Shown in pieces: positions 15,069-24,123 of a stretch of 37,204 nucleotides of DNA. Under the pieces are notes generated by a model. That model saw nothing but the letters and a program-made list of their open reading frames with translations, was not told the origin of the DNA and searched no databases. The DNA lies in NCBI GenBank assembly GCA_964636895.1, contig CAZWUW010000019.1:1-37204 (forward strand), read 5' to 3'. Each line of letters opens with the position of its first letter. Positions within the stretch are counted from its first letter, which is position 1. This stretch comes from CAZWUW01 sp964636895 (GTDB taxonomy: Bacteria; Bacillota; Thermincolia; Thermincolales; CAZWUW01). A program made the translations under genes and the position numbers.

Positions 15069-15872
15069 TTAATGACCTGCCAGCGTTCCCTCAATCACAG
15101 CTTTTTTCAGCGCCCAGCGGAAACAAAGCAGGCTGATAGGCAAGAGTAATAGGGCAAACAACAGCAGGACAAAAATTTCAGTCCACACTTCCGCCAATGA
15201 AGCCCCTTTAAGCATCACCAAGCGGATTGCTTTTAGCGAATGGGTAAGGGGCAGCAAGACTGCGAGCTTTTGGAGCCACAGGGGCAGCACTTCCACCGGG
15301 TAGTAGACCCCGCCCAGGAGAACGGACAGGTTGCTCACCAGCCAGCCTAAAGGGTCTCCCCGCTTAAAAACCATTACAAAAGCTGCGGAAATAAACCCAA
15401 ACCCCAGGAAAGCCAAAATGCTGAGCAGCAGAATAAATAACGCCGGCAAAAGGTTAGACCAGAACACCTGAACCCCCAAAAAACCAATGCCAAATAAGAA
15501 CAAACCGGCTACCTGAAGAGTTACCCTCAGAAAATCAAAAACGGAAAAACCGGCAAGAATAACGGGCAGCCGCGTTCCTGTAGCCAGCAATGCCTCAAGT
15601 GTACCCAGTACCTGTTCATCGCGGAGATTGGCGGCAAACGACTGCTGGGCTTCACTATGGTACCAGCTCAGGGCCAAGCCAAAAAGCACAAAAGGGAAAT
15701 ATTCTCCCCCGTATGATTGTAACGGTCCCAAATCAACCTTATCAACCAGACCGCCGACAAAATAAAAAATCAGGGTATAAACAAAAATATCAGCCAACTG
15801 CAAAAGGTTATTCAGCTTATAACTAAATTCGATTAACAGGGTTTTAAGGAAAAGCCAGTACAGTTTGTTCAT
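15069..15872 (-). CDS. ABC-2-type transporter permease
   Basis: The 267-residue protein has about six hydrophobic segments and the ABC-2 membrane-domain layout, including the SILAFLGFGFISAAFVMVFKR and LLGGVYYPVEVLPLWLQ regions typical of exporter permeases. It overlaps the ATPase gene by four bases (ATGA), so the two should form one transporter. It could export the nearby peptide, a wall polymer or another envelope substrate. The substrate is inferred only from context. Confidence 0.85.
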   Translation of the reverse strand: MNKLYWLFLKTLLIEFSYKLNNLLQLADIFVYTLIFYFVGGLVDKVDLGPLQSYGGEYFPFVLFGLALSWYHSEAQQSFAANLRDEQVLGTLEALLATGTRLPVILAGFSVFDFLRVTLQVAGLFLFGIGFLGVQVFWSNLLPALFILLLSILAFLGFGFISAAFVMVFKRGDPLGWLVSNLSVLLGGVYYPVEVLPLWLQKLAVLLPLTHSLKAIRLVMLKGASLAEVWTEIFVLLLFALLLLPISLLCFRWALKKAVIEGTLAGH

Positions 15873-16636
15873 GGGGCAACCACCTGCCCGGCCGCCTGCA
15901 TGAGGTGAAAATATGTATCACGGATACCTGCGGCAGACGTTTCAGCTATTATTTGACCGTTATTTAGCAGGACAACCCGGTCACAGAGCATTTCCGCCTC
16001 AGCCAGATTATGAGTGGCCCAGAGCACTGTTTTCCCTTCCCGATTTACCAGGTCCCGTACCAGAGAGTAAACCTGCTGCGCTACTTCGGGGTCCAGAGAC
16101 CGGGTTGGTTCATCCATCACAAGGATGGCCGGGTCGGTCAGGAGCGCCCTGACCAAGGAAAGCTTCTGCTTATTCCCGGCAGATAAATTGCCATATCTTT
16201 TATCCAAATGTTCTTGCATGCTTAAGCATTGAGCCAAAGTGGAAATCCGCCGGTTAACCTCAGCTGCCTTACAGCCGGCGAGGGCGGCAAAAAACTCCAG
16301 GTTTTGCCGGGCGGTAAGACGCCAGTAAAAGGTTCGTTCACCGTCAAATACATAAGCGGTGCCACTGTTTAACCCCGGCCTTAAGCCGGTGGTTGCCCGG
16401 CCCAGGACAGTAACCCGGCCACCGTCCGGCTGCAACAGCCCGCAAATAATTTTCTGCAGGGTAGTCTTGCCTGAACCGTTGGGTCCCAACAGCCCAAAAA
16501 CCTCACCCGGCCCGATGCTGAGGCTGATGCCCCGCAGAGCCTGAAAAGATAATGCCGGTGTTCTCCGAAAAAATTCTCTGAACCCGCAGGAGCGGGGAAA
16601 GGATTTGCTGATATTTTCTACCAGTACTGCCTCCAT
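15869..16636 (-). CDS. ABC transporter ATP-binding protein
   Basis: This 255-residue ATPase carries Walker A GPNGSGKTT (51-59), a signature written LSAGN (151-155) instead of LSGGQ, Walker B ILVMDE (171-176) and the switch His in ATHNL. It powers the permease encoded immediately downstream. The start is placed at the ATG 16634-16636 because GGAG lies six bases upstream; the frame is open to a TTG at 16657. About 18 residues of SKSFPRSCGFREFF-type insertion precede the first strand pair, as in polymer or peptide exporters. Confidence 0.87.
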   Translation of the reverse strand: MEAVLVENISKSFPRSCGFREFFRRTPALSFQALRGISLSIGPGEVFGLLGPNGSGKTTLQKIICGLLQPDGGRVTVLGRATTGLRPGLNSGTAYVFDGERTFYWRLTARQNLEFFAALAGCKAAEVNRRISTLAQCLSMQEHLDKRYGNLSAGNKQKLSLVRALLTDPAILVMDEPTRSLDPEVAQQVYSLVRDLVNREGKTVLWATHNLAEAEMLCDRVVLLNNGQIIAETSAAGIRDTYFHLMQAAGQVVAP

Positions 16637-16664
16637 AATCGTCTCCGTTTTCAGCAAGCAATTG

Positions 16665-17153
16665 TCAGATTCTGCCCAAAAGCCTCAGCACCAAACGACA
16701 GCACCTGGCCCAATAACCGGCCAGACAAGCCGAAGCGCATATAACCCGGCTATAAAGCCGGTGCCGGCCAAGGTTAGGGTTTTTGCTTTTATTTTTATTA
16801 TCCCGTAGCAAAACAACTTGGCCCAGGATTAAATCCAGCGGTACAGGCGGGTCAAAAGCAATGTTGGCATCTCCTTTGGTTAACACTAGGGGAATCCCGT
16901 TTTTGAAGCTAACCCCCCAGCAGCGGTGAATCATTAAACCATTTTCCCGGTTAATCAGAAGAAGGCTGCCTTTTTCGGGCAAAGTGGCATTAAGCGGAGA
17001 AATCTCAGCCTGCATCCCTTCGGTAATCGCAGGCCACATGCTAAAACCTGCGGCAGTAAGGCAAACCGTATTTCCCGCCTTAAGAGTGTACTCACAAAAA
17101 GCCTGACTATAATTCACGCAAGATTTCTCCATAAGCTTATGCAGACTAATCAC
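16665..17153 (-). CDS. S26B (SipW-type) signal-peptidase-like protein
   Basis: The 162-residue protein matches the eukaryotic/SipW branch of signal peptidases: AAGFSMWPAI with S38 as nucleophile, IHRCWGV with H76, and VLTKGDAN with D95, a Ser-His-Asp arrangement. There is no N-terminal membrane anchor; a hydrophobic, Cys-containing stretch occurs near the C-terminus (about 131-158). It may cleave a leader or export signal. The GTG start overlaps the pqqD stop by eight bases and shows no clear ribosome binding site, suggesting coupled translation; ATG seven codons later is an alternative. Confidence 0.78.
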   Translation of the reverse strand: MISLHKLMEKSCVNYSQAFCEYTLKAGNTVCLTAAGFSMWPAITEGMQAEISPLNATLPEKGSLLLINRENGLMIHRCWGVSFKNGIPLVLTKGDANIAFDPPVPLDLILGQVVLLRDNKNKSKNPNLGRHRLYSRVICASACLAGYWARCCRLVLRLLGRI

Positions 17154-17418
17154 AAATAATCAGGTTTTTTTCTTTTAAGTCGGCAATAAACTCCTCCAGG
17201 TCGGCAGCAGCCTGTTCCCGGTCAATATCATACTCCCGGCAAACAGCGTTCAGGATTGCGTCTTCAGTACAGCCACCCTTAGCCACATCCCAAATAAAGC
17301 TGCCCACTTCGTTAAGGGAAAGTACCTTGCCCTCCCCAGGAACCATAATTACCACTTCATCATCTATAATCTTTGTTACTAAATCAGGATTTTGCCTGAG
17401 GATTCTCGAACTCGTCAT
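17146..17418 (-). CDS. PqqD-family (RRE) protein
   Basis: This 90-residue protein has the PqqD fold pattern: DDEVVIMVPGEGKVLSLNEVG, then SFIWDVAKGGCTEDAIL, then a helical C-terminus with VCREYDIDREQAAADLEEFI. PqqD-like domains bind leader peptides of RiPP precursors and present them to modifying enzymes. I place the start at ATG 17416-17418, supported by GGAGGAG; a longer frame reaches 17490 inside the kinase gene. It overlaps the kinase gene by 35 bases, so the two are translationally linked. Confidence 0.85.
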   Translation of the reverse strand: MTSSRILRQNPDLVTKIIDDEVVIMVPGEGKVLSLNEVGSFIWDVAKGGCTEDAILNAVCREYDIDREQAAADLEEFIADLKEKNLIICD

Positions 17419-18205
17419 AAATACTCCTCCAGAAGGTATTGTCTTTTTTAAAATGCAGTTCAGCTGCCGGAACCTGGTTAAGAAAATCACAGCATAAACT
17501 GAAAACCTTTTCGGCCATGGGATTATTTCCGGTTACAGGAAAAAAGATATTGGCGAGCAGTTGTAAAAGCGCATTGGTCTTAGGCAAGTGTTCTATGAAA
17601 ACCCGGGAATCCTGTTTAAGTAAGAACAAACCGGCAATATTCCCGACAGGTGGTGCGTAGGGTGTAAAGAATTCACTCCGAAAGGGCGAATGATGCAGGA
17701 TAAAATCCCCACTGGCGTTTTTGCGCACCAAAGTGATTTCGTCCGAATACAGTACAGGCTCATCAGTAAGCTTAACCACGGTGGATTTGCCGGCACCGGA
17801 TTGACCGGAAAAGATATAAGCCCGGTCTTTTTGCCTGAGGCATGAAGAATGTATAGCCAGCCCACCCTTTTCTACTATAACTACAGACAGCAAGGTACGC
17901 AGATAAGCCATCAGCGCCTCCTGACCGCTGACCCGGATCGTGCCCCTCTCCTCAGCCAAAGAGTAAGCACCCCGGTAATCAGGATGGGTTATAATAAGAG
18001 TTTTATCAGCTAATATCACATCCGGCGGCCGGGTGTGCTTAAAGCTATCTTGATCTTCCGAAGCTTCATCAATGCTGATCTGAATCCCGGCGGCAGGTTC
18101 GCAAGCAGTGCCCCCGTAATCTTCCAGAATCCACGGGTGAAAGTTATCATTGCCCACCGAAATAATAAAAGGGATATCAGCACACTGCAGAATAAACTGT
18201 TTCAC
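17384..18205 (-). CDS. HprK-related serine kinase-like protein
   Basis: The 273-residue protein resembles the C-terminal ATPase domain of HPr kinase. It has the GGLAIHSS lead-in, Walker A GQSGAGKST (134-142), the acidic YSDEITLV segment and the HSPFRSEF stretch. It lacks the rest of true HprK and lies beside a PqqD gene and a nucleotidyltransferase. Related kinases in the paeninodin lasso cluster phosphorylate the peptide C-terminal serine, and HPr-rel-A kinases have no known substrate. The start is GTG with GAGGTG six bases upstream. Confidence 0.82.
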   Translation of the reverse strand: MKQFILQCADIPFIISVGNDNFHPWILEDYGGTACEPAAGIQISIDEASEDQDSFKHTRPPDVILADKTLIITHPDYRGAYSLAEERGTIRVSGQEALMAYLRTLLSVVIVEKGGLAIHSSCLRQKDRAYIFSGQSGAGKSTVVKLTDEPVLYSDEITLVRKNASGDFILHHSPFRSEFFTPYAPPVGNIAGLFLLKQDSRVFIEHLPKTNALLQLLANIFFPVTGNNPMAEKVFSLCCDFLNQVPAAELHFKKDNTFWRSIYDEFENPQAKS

Positions 18206-18345
18206 AGAAACACCTCAATAAATGCCGGTTGGATTTTGCTGGATTTTGCTGATTTTTAGTAATAAGTATCGTTTTTAACTATTTTTGTAAAGATTAAGCA
18301 GTATTTTACTTATTTTCTTTACTTTTCTTAAGTTTACCATTTTTT

Positions 18346-19470
18346 TCATTTTTGGTCAATCTTGAATAAAGAGAACGGCTTCTTTAATATATCCCGCCAC
18401 CTTAAAGGATAATAAGACCAAACATTTGTCGCGGGCTTCAACCTATAGAGCAACCGTATTTGTCTTGCACTCGGAAAAACCCGCTGCCAGATGCCTGAAC
18501 AGATCCTGCTGATACCCTCATTGCTAATTAAACTATTTGAGAAATAACTTATCCCCTCGGGCAGTTGATTAGGCAGGCATTCCTTGTTTAATCTGCGCCG
18601 GATATAATGGGGCGGCTGTAATTCTGCCATAACATTTACCGGCACCGGGGCAGCAAGCAAGGTGGCTGCATAAAAGAGAGCACTATATATACGATAAATT
18701 GCCCGGTACTTTTTTACTAACCGGATAAACTCACTCCAATCAATCTTATTTCCCTCTACCTTGATAATGTAGGCTACATCCAGAATATGTCTAAGATTAT
18801 CAAAGTCATGGCGAACAGCATGCAGACATAAATAAAAGAGCAAATCTACCGGAGCCAAATCGCTGGCCGGCGTTTTGTCTAAGCGCAATGCCTCGGAACG
18901 TTTCCAGATTTCCCGCATATTTAATTCTTCATACCAGGGAGAGGTAAAATGAATATGCAGTTCAATTCGACAGATACCTCCGGGCAAAGGTTTTTCAAGC
19001 TTCAAGTGACATATTAACGGAATACAGCCCGGTTTGATCAGGCCTTCTTCCCCGATACGGACATAGCCCTTACGAAGCAGTAAATCTATGGCTTTATCCA
19101 AACGGTCGGCTTCAACCAAAAGGTCAACGTCCCCGCTTTTGCGCACCCCTGGGTCACCGTATATTCTCTCAGCTAAGCGTATTCCTTTGAGGACAATGCA
19201 CCTGACCCCGGAATCATACAACAATGCGATTATGTCTTCTATTTCCGCATTAAGCAAAAGGTTTTGATTTAAAGTCCGTCGATATGCCTTATCCAAATAA
19301 GCCTTTATCTCCTCCGGCACTGTACCCGGTGGCGCTTGCCGCCCCAAATATGCCAACAACTCAGTAACATTGTGGGCTTCCGCCTCATCACAAACTGCCT
19401 GCCAATCAGTAATCCGGGCTTCAGCAAGCGATCCTGTTTTAAATATTTGAAGCAGTCCAGATTCACACAA
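18346..19470 (-). CDS. uncharacterised nucleotidyltransferase family protein (NTP_transf_5)
   Basis: This 374-residue protein has the family core LLYDSGVRCIVLKGIRLAE, then KSGDVDLLVEADRL with the two-Asp DVD metal site, RIELHIHF and a later helical region with YLCLHAVRHDFDNLRHILD. Family members are encoded next to HprK-like and PqqD genes, including in lasso-peptide loci, and are thought to transfer a nucleotide to an unidentified acceptor. The start is TTG with AGGAGGG eight bases upstream. A 140-base AT-rich gap separates it from the kinase gene. Confidence 0.8.
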   Translation of the reverse strand: MCESGLLQIFKTGSLAEARITDWQAVCDEAEAHNVTELLAYLGRQAPPGTVPEEIKAYLDKAYRRTLNQNLLLNAEIEDIIALLYDSGVRCIVLKGIRLAERIYGDPGVRKSGDVDLLVEADRLDKAIDLLLRKGYVRIGEEGLIKPGCIPLICHLKLEKPLPGGICRIELHIHFTSPWYEELNMREIWKRSEALRLDKTPASDLAPVDLLFYLCLHAVRHDFDNLRHILDVAYIIKVEGNKIDWSEFIRLVKKYRAIYRIYSALFYAATLLAAPVPVNVMAELQPPHYIRRRLNKECLPNQLPEGISYFSNSLISNEGISRICSGIWQRVFPSARQIRLLYRLKPATNVWSYYPLRWRDILKKPFSLFKIDQK

Positions 19471-19487
19471 ATTTGATACCCTCCTGA

Positions 19488-20312
19488 TTATTTTTCATGT
19501 AAAGTAATTACCGATATTTCCGGCCGGGCAAAAAACCGCAGCGGGATTTTGGCTTCGCCCAGTCCCCGGGTAATATACATTTGTGTACTGCCTACGCTAT
19601 GCAATCCGGAAACATATTGCTCATAACCCCTTTTTACAAAAACAACGAGATTACGCATGCCGGGAATCCTGATTTGCCCGCCATGGGTATGACCGGCCAG
19701 CACCAGGTCAACACCCGCCTCGGCAGCTTCATTTATAATATACGGCTTGTGGGCTAAAACAATTTGCGGACCGGTGGCGGAATTTTTAAGAAATTGCGTT
19801 GAATCAGAACTAAGACCAATTAATTCAACCTTTTCACCTTTTAGTTTAAGTTCGATTTTTTCGTCCAGCAAGGTATTTATATTAATCGAGGCCAATTTTT
19901 CTTTTACTTGCCGGGAACCCAGGTACTTTTCATTGTTGCCGAAAATAAAATATACCCCCTGCCTGGCCGCCAAGCCCTGCAGGACATTATCAGCATACTC
20001 CAGCGGCACTTCCTTGTCATCATCAAATACATCACCGGTAATAGCAATCAAATCCGGCTTCAGCTCATTAACCCGGCGGACAATCTCTTTGTCCGGAAAA
20101 AGTTTGCCATGAAAATCGGATATCTGGACAATCCGGTACCCCTCAAAAGACTTGGGCAGACCCGCAATATAAACAGACTGCTCTTTAACTTCAAGCCAGC
20201 CGGGTTCAGTTTTATATCCATAAGTAACAATAAGACCCATTACAACAACAGTGGTTAATAAAGACCTGATGATAAACCAGGTGATATTCTTTAATACTCC
20301 GATAAACTGCAT
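19488..20312 (-). CDS. membrane-anchored metallophosphoesterase (YkuE/YaeI-like)
   Basis: The 274-residue protein has one N-terminal membrane helix (about residues 8-30) and the calcineurin-type motifs VQISDFHG, ITGDVFDD, FIFGNNEKY and LAGHTHGGQIRIP. Relatives in the YkuE/YaeI group are two-metal phosphoesterases at the membrane; lipid or nucleotide-sugar substrates have been proposed for some. It lies between the exopolysaccharide genes and the NTase/kinase/PqqD group, so it might act on a lipid-linked or phosphorylated intermediate, but this is only context. GGAG supports the start. Confidence 0.88.
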   Translation of the reverse strand: MQFIGVLKNITWFIIRSLLTTVVVMGLIVTYGYKTEPGWLEVKEQSVYIAGLPKSFEGYRIVQISDFHGKLFPDKEIVRRVNELKPDLIAITGDVFDDDKEVPLEYADNVLQGLAARQGVYFIFGNNEKYLGSRQVKEKLASININTLLDEKIELKLKGEKVELIGLSSDSTQFLKNSATGPQIVLAHKPYIINEAAEAGVDLVLAGHTHGGQIRIPGMRNLVVFVKRGYEQYVSGLHSVGSTQMYITRGLGEAKIPLRFFARPEISVITLHEK

Positions 20313-20368
20313 GTATCTTCTCCATTCTGTCCGGATGGAATTAGACTGAAATTTTTTTCGGCCGCTAT

Positions 20369-22270
20369 TTACTGTACAATGTTTCTTATTTCCCGCACCG
20401 GTCTATTTTGTTCCTTCGGCGCAACCATTTGGAAGCCGGGAACCAGCTGCTTTAACAACTCTTTGATTTCTTGCGGCCGGTTTAATATTTCTTTCCTGGC
20501 AACGGTCTTTTCTAATTTTTTGAGCATAAACTGAAGCTCATCCCACAAAAAGTCCCCCGGCTTGCCGACAAATATGCGGTGATGTTTGGTGGCCGTAATT
20601 CCCTCTTCATTGGTCAGAATTTCTTCAAAAAGCTTTTCCCCCGGCCGGATACCCGTATAAATAATAGCAATATCCTCATCAGGCTCCAACCCGGACAAAC
20701 GAATCAAATCCCGCGCCAGGTTCGCAATTCTCACCGGTTTCCCCATATCCAGGACAAAGACTTCACCGCCTTTGGCAAAAGCGCCGGCCTGAATAACGAG
20801 TTGGACAGCTTCCGGAATAGTCATAAAATACCGAATCATATCCGGATGAGTAACGGTTACCGGCCCACCTTCGCGGATCTGCCGCTTAAACAGCGGCACC
20901 ACGCTGCCCCGGCTGCCTAACACGTTACCGAACCGGACGGCAACAAACTTAGTCTGGCTGATCCTGGCCAGGCCCTGCACAAATAATTCCGCCACCCGTT
21001 TGGTCACTCCCATAATACTGGTGGGATTAACTGCTTTGTCTGTAGAAATCATGACAAAACGTGCGGCCCCGTATTCATGGGCGCTTTCAGCCACGTTCCT
21101 GGTACCGAAGACATTGTTTTTTACAGCTTCCACAGGGTTTCGTTCCATTAGCGGAACGTGTTTGTGAGCTGCCGCATGAAACACCACTGCCGGGCGATAC
21201 GTCTCAAAAACCTCCCTGATCCGCTGCCGGTCCTGAATATCGGCTATAATTGTTTCTATCCTTATGCCGGTAAAAGAATTCCTTAACTCATGTTCAATAC
21301 AATAGATACTATTCTCGCCATGCCCCAACAACAATAATTCACCGGGGTTAAAAGGCGCAATCTGGCGGCAAAGTTCAGAACCGATAGACCCCCCCGCGCC
21401 GGTAACCAAAACAACCTGACCGGCGACATAATCGGCTATTTCTTCGAGATTAACCTGAATCGGATCCCGGCCCAACAAATCTTCCACACTCACTTCGCGA
21501 ATCATGTTAACAGAAATATTACCGCTGATTAAGTCAGAAACCCGGGGAAGAATTTTGATCTTGGCTTTGGTTTGCTTGCATAGCTCTATCACCTCAGCAA
21601 TTTTAGCCCTAGAGGCAGAGGGCATGGCAATAACTATTTTTTGAATGTTATACTGGCCGACAAATTCCGGGATTTGTTTGCGGCCTCCCAATACCGGCAA
21701 GCCGATGACTTCCAGATTCCACTTCGTGCAGTCATCGTCAATAAAGGCAACCGGATACAGGTCAGAATCAATTGACTGCTTCAACTCTTTGGCAATTAGT
21801 ACACCCGCACTTCCGGCACCGATGATCAGCGTCCTGCGGTTATTTATGCGCAAAGGCAATTGCAGGTATGAATCCCGGAAGATGCGCCAGGCAAAACGTA
21901 TCCCGCCAACACCCATAATGATTAAAGCCCAAGTCAACGGATAAATAGAACGGGGCACTACCATAGCCGGAAATTTAAGCTGGACTAAACTGTGTACAGC
22001 ATAAAAAATTATTTCCGATAGCGTGGTGGCCTTAATAATGACGATCAATTCTCCCACACTGGCGTATTGCCATAAGCGGCGATACATCTTGGTAAAATAA
22101 AAGGTGGCAAAAATTAGTATTACATAAGCAATAATTACATATGGCAACCAAACAAAATAACGTGATCCCACCTGAAATTCAAATCTGAGTAAATAGGCCA
22201 TGGTAACTGCAGCCGCAACAACCAAAGCATCCACCATACCCAATATAATAATCCGTTTTTGATAATTCAT
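20369..22270 (-). CDS. pglF: PglF/CapD-like UDP-sugar 4,6-dehydratase, membrane-bound
   Basis: The protein is about 633 residues: four membrane helices (about 8-125), a CoA-binding-like Rossmann domain with LIIGAGSAG (148-156), then the catalytic SDR domain with VTGAGGSIGSE (289-299), STDKAVNP (409-416) and MGVTK (420-424). This family oxidises and dehydrates UDP-GlcNAc to UDP-4-keto-6-deoxy sugar, the first step to UDP-bacillosamine; PglF-type enzymes use the TDK motif seen here. I start at ATG 22268-22270 with GGGTG upstream; the frame extends four codons further. Three bases of overlap-scale spacing link it to the aminotransferase gene. Confidence 0.88.
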   Translation of the reverse strand: MNYQKRIIILGMVDALVVAAAVTMAYLLRFEFQVGSRYFVWLPYVIIAYVILIFATFYFTKMYRRLWQYASVGELIVIIKATTLSEIIFYAVHSLVQLKFPAMVVPRSIYPLTWALIIMGVGGIRFAWRIFRDSYLQLPLRINNRRTLIIGAGSAGVLIAKELKQSIDSDLYPVAFIDDDCTKWNLEVIGLPVLGGRKQIPEFVGQYNIQKIVIAMPSASRAKIAEVIELCKQTKAKIKILPRVSDLISGNISVNMIREVSVEDLLGRDPIQVNLEEIADYVAGQVVLVTGAGGSIGSELCRQIAPFNPGELLLLGHGENSIYCIEHELRNSFTGIRIETIIADIQDRQRIREVFETYRPAVVFHAAAHKHVPLMERNPVEAVKNNVFGTRNVAESAHEYGAARFVMISTDKAVNPTSIMGVTKRVAELFVQGLARISQTKFVAVRFGNVLGSRGSVVPLFKRQIREGGPVTVTHPDMIRYFMTIPEAVQLVIQAGAFAKGGEVFVLDMGKPVRIANLARDLIRLSGLEPDEDIAIIYTGIRPGEKLFEEILTNEEGITATKHHRIFVGKPGDFLWDELQFMLKKLEKTVARKEILNRPQEIKELLKQLVPGFQMVAPKEQNRPVREIRNIVQ

Positions 22271-22284
22271 GGTCACACCCACTT

Positions 22285-23460
22285 TTACGAAATACTTCTT
22301 AACAGCTCAACCCTGCCAAGGCATTTACAGATGCCTGTGATCACCCGGCACTGGTCTTCTTCAGTCATATTTGAACCGGACGGAAGACAAATCCCTGCTG
22401 CAAATAAGCTGTCCGAAATGCTGTCATTGCCGGCATGAGGGTAATATGCACAACCATTGAATAAAGGTTGGAGATGCAGCGGTTTCCAAACAGGACGGGC
22501 CTCAATGTTTTGCTCTGCCAAAGCATCGATAATATCTATAGCTGTAACCCCGCACTGCTTGGGATCTATGGTCAGTGCCGTCAACCAGCGGGTGGAACGC
22601 CCATAAAGTGCTTCCGGCATGAACTCAATCCCCGCTACATCCGCCAAAACCGCAAAATATCTTTCAAACACCGCGCGTCGCGCGTTGATGCGTTCTTCCA
22701 GCACCCGCAACTGACCCCTGCCGATAGCAGCCAAAACATTGCTTAAACGATAATTATATCCGACTTCACAATGCTGATAATGCCTTGCCGGGTCCCGGGC
22801 CTGGGTTGCCCAGAAACGGGCTTTTTCCAATGCTTCGGTATCGTTGGCTACCAGCATGCCACCGCCGGAGGTGGTAATAATCTTGTTGCCATTAAATGAA
22901 AAGATTCCAAACCTGCCGCAAGAACCGCTGGCCTTCCCCTGATAAGTTGCCCCCAATGATTCGGCGGCATCTTCAACCACAGGCACCCCGTAATGGTTGC
23001 AAATGGTTATTATTGGCGTCAAATCAGCACTCTGGCCGTAGAGATTGACTACAATAACAGCTTTGGGCAGCTTCCCCGAATGTTCTGCAGCCTGAAATGC
23101 CTGTTGCAGAGCGGCAGGTGACATATTCCATGATGCCGGCTCAGAATCGATAAAAACCGGCACTGCCCCCTGATACAAAATCGGATTTGCGCTGGCAATA
23201 AACGTGAAGGATGAGCAAAAAACAGTATCTCCGGGCCCAACCTCCAATAAGCGTAAGGCCAGATGAATAGCTGCCGTACCTGAACAAAGCGCTAGCGCTC
23301 CATCAATCCCCAGGTATGCGGCCAACTCCTGCTCAAAGGCGTCCACGTGAGCACCAAGAGGAGCAATCCAATTGGAGGCAAAGGCTTCGCTAACAAACTG
23401 CTGTTCATGTTCACTCATATGCGGTGAGGAAAGATATATACGTTTATTTAATGCCGTCAT
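22285..23460 (-). CDS. pglE: PglE/EpsN-like PLP aminotransferase
   Basis: This 391-residue DegT/DnrJ/EryC1 family enzyme carries the cofactor-binding lysine at K193 in SFNGNKIITTSGGGM, VEDAAESLGA near 162-171 and the CSGTAAIHLAL loop near 59-69. With the PglF- and PglD-like neighbours it should aminate the 4-keto sugar made by the dehydratase, giving an amino sugar for acetylation. The close match to the B. subtilis EpsN/C. jejuni PglE type is by motif and context. It overlaps the acetyltransferase gene by 17 bases. Confidence 0.87.
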   Translation of the reverse strand: MTALNKRIYLSSPHMSEHEQQFVSEAFASNWIAPLGAHVDAFEQELAAYLGIDGALALCSGTAAIHLALRLLEVGPGDTVFCSSFTFIASANPILYQGAVPVFIDSEPASWNMSPAALQQAFQAAEHSGKLPKAVIVVNLYGQSADLTPIITICNHYGVPVVEDAAESLGATYQGKASGSCGRFGIFSFNGNKIITTSGGGMLVANDTEALEKARFWATQARDPARHYQHCEVGYNYRLSNVLAAIGRGQLRVLEERINARRAVFERYFAVLADVAGIEFMPEALYGRSTRWLTALTIDPKQCGVTAIDIIDALAEQNIEARPVWKPLHLQPLFNGCAYYPHAGNDSISDSLFAAGICLPSGSNMTEEDQCRVITGICKCLGRVELLRSIS

Positions 23461-24085
23461 TTTTCTTCACCACTCTCCCCGGAACACCGGCAACGGTAGC
23501 ATTAGCTGGCACATCGGCAATAACGACCGTACCGGCACCAATTACCGCATTTTTACCGATAGAAATCTGTTGAATTACAGCCGCTCCAATACCAAGCCAA
23601 CTATAATTGCCCACATCCACTTCTCCTGCCAGATGTACACCGGGACTAATGTGTACACCGTCACCCAGGACACAGTCATGATCCACCGTGGCGCCGGTAT
23701 TAATAATACTGCCAATTCCTATTTTTGCTCCGGTATTGACAGCGGCCTGAGCAAAGATTACACTGCCGGCCTCAAGTACTGCCCCCTTACTGACAAACGC
23801 GGTGGGATGTATTATCACCGGCAAACCAAAACCGGAGCCGGCAAATTGCCGTAACAGTCTAACCCGCAGTGGATTATCACCAACGGCAACTGTAAGCTCG
23901 GAGTATTCTCCTAAAAATGCTGCGGCCTGCCGAAAGGTCCCTAAAACCGGCCATGATAAAACGGAACTAATGGCAGGATAGCGGTCATCAAGAAATGCAA
24001 TTTTATTCCAACAACCGGTACTGCTGGCAGTATCGGCAAGAACCTTGCCATGCCCGCCGGCACCGAGAATTAATAATCCAGTCAT
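23444..24085 (-). CDS. pglD: PglD/NeuD-like sugar O/N-acetyltransferase
   Basis: The protein has an N-terminal Rossmann-like part (LLILGAGGHGK at 4-14) and a C-terminal left-handed beta-helix of hexapeptide repeats. The catalytic His of this family is probably H136 in TVDHDC. It should acetylate the amino sugar from the upstream enzyme, as PglD does for UDP-bacillosamine. I start at ATG 24083-24085, eight bases after GGAG; an ATG two codons earlier is too close to that site. Confidence 0.87.
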   Translation of the reverse strand: MTGLLILGAGGHGKVLADTASSTGCWNKIAFLDDRYPAISSVLSWPVLGTFRQAAAFLGEYSELTVAVGDNPLRVRLLRQFAGSGFGLPVIIHPTAFVSKGAVLEAGSVIFAQAAVNTGAKIGIGSIINTGATVDHDCVLGDGVHISPGVHLAGEVDVGNYSWLGIGAAVIQQISIGKNAVIGAGTVVIADVPANATVAGVPGRVVKKNDGIK

Positions 24086-24123
24086 AACCATTACTCCTGC
24101 TTCTTTCCTCTCGACTCTTAATA

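Noticed and set aside
18275..18349. A 24-codon frame (starts MKKMVNLRKV) overlapping the nucleotidyltransferase stop by ATGA, inside the gap before the HprK-like gene
   Set aside because: No ribosome binding site, and the Lys-rich composition follows from the AT-rich DNA. It lacks the YxxPxI motif of the 41-residue peptide. Worth a look only if conserved in relatives.
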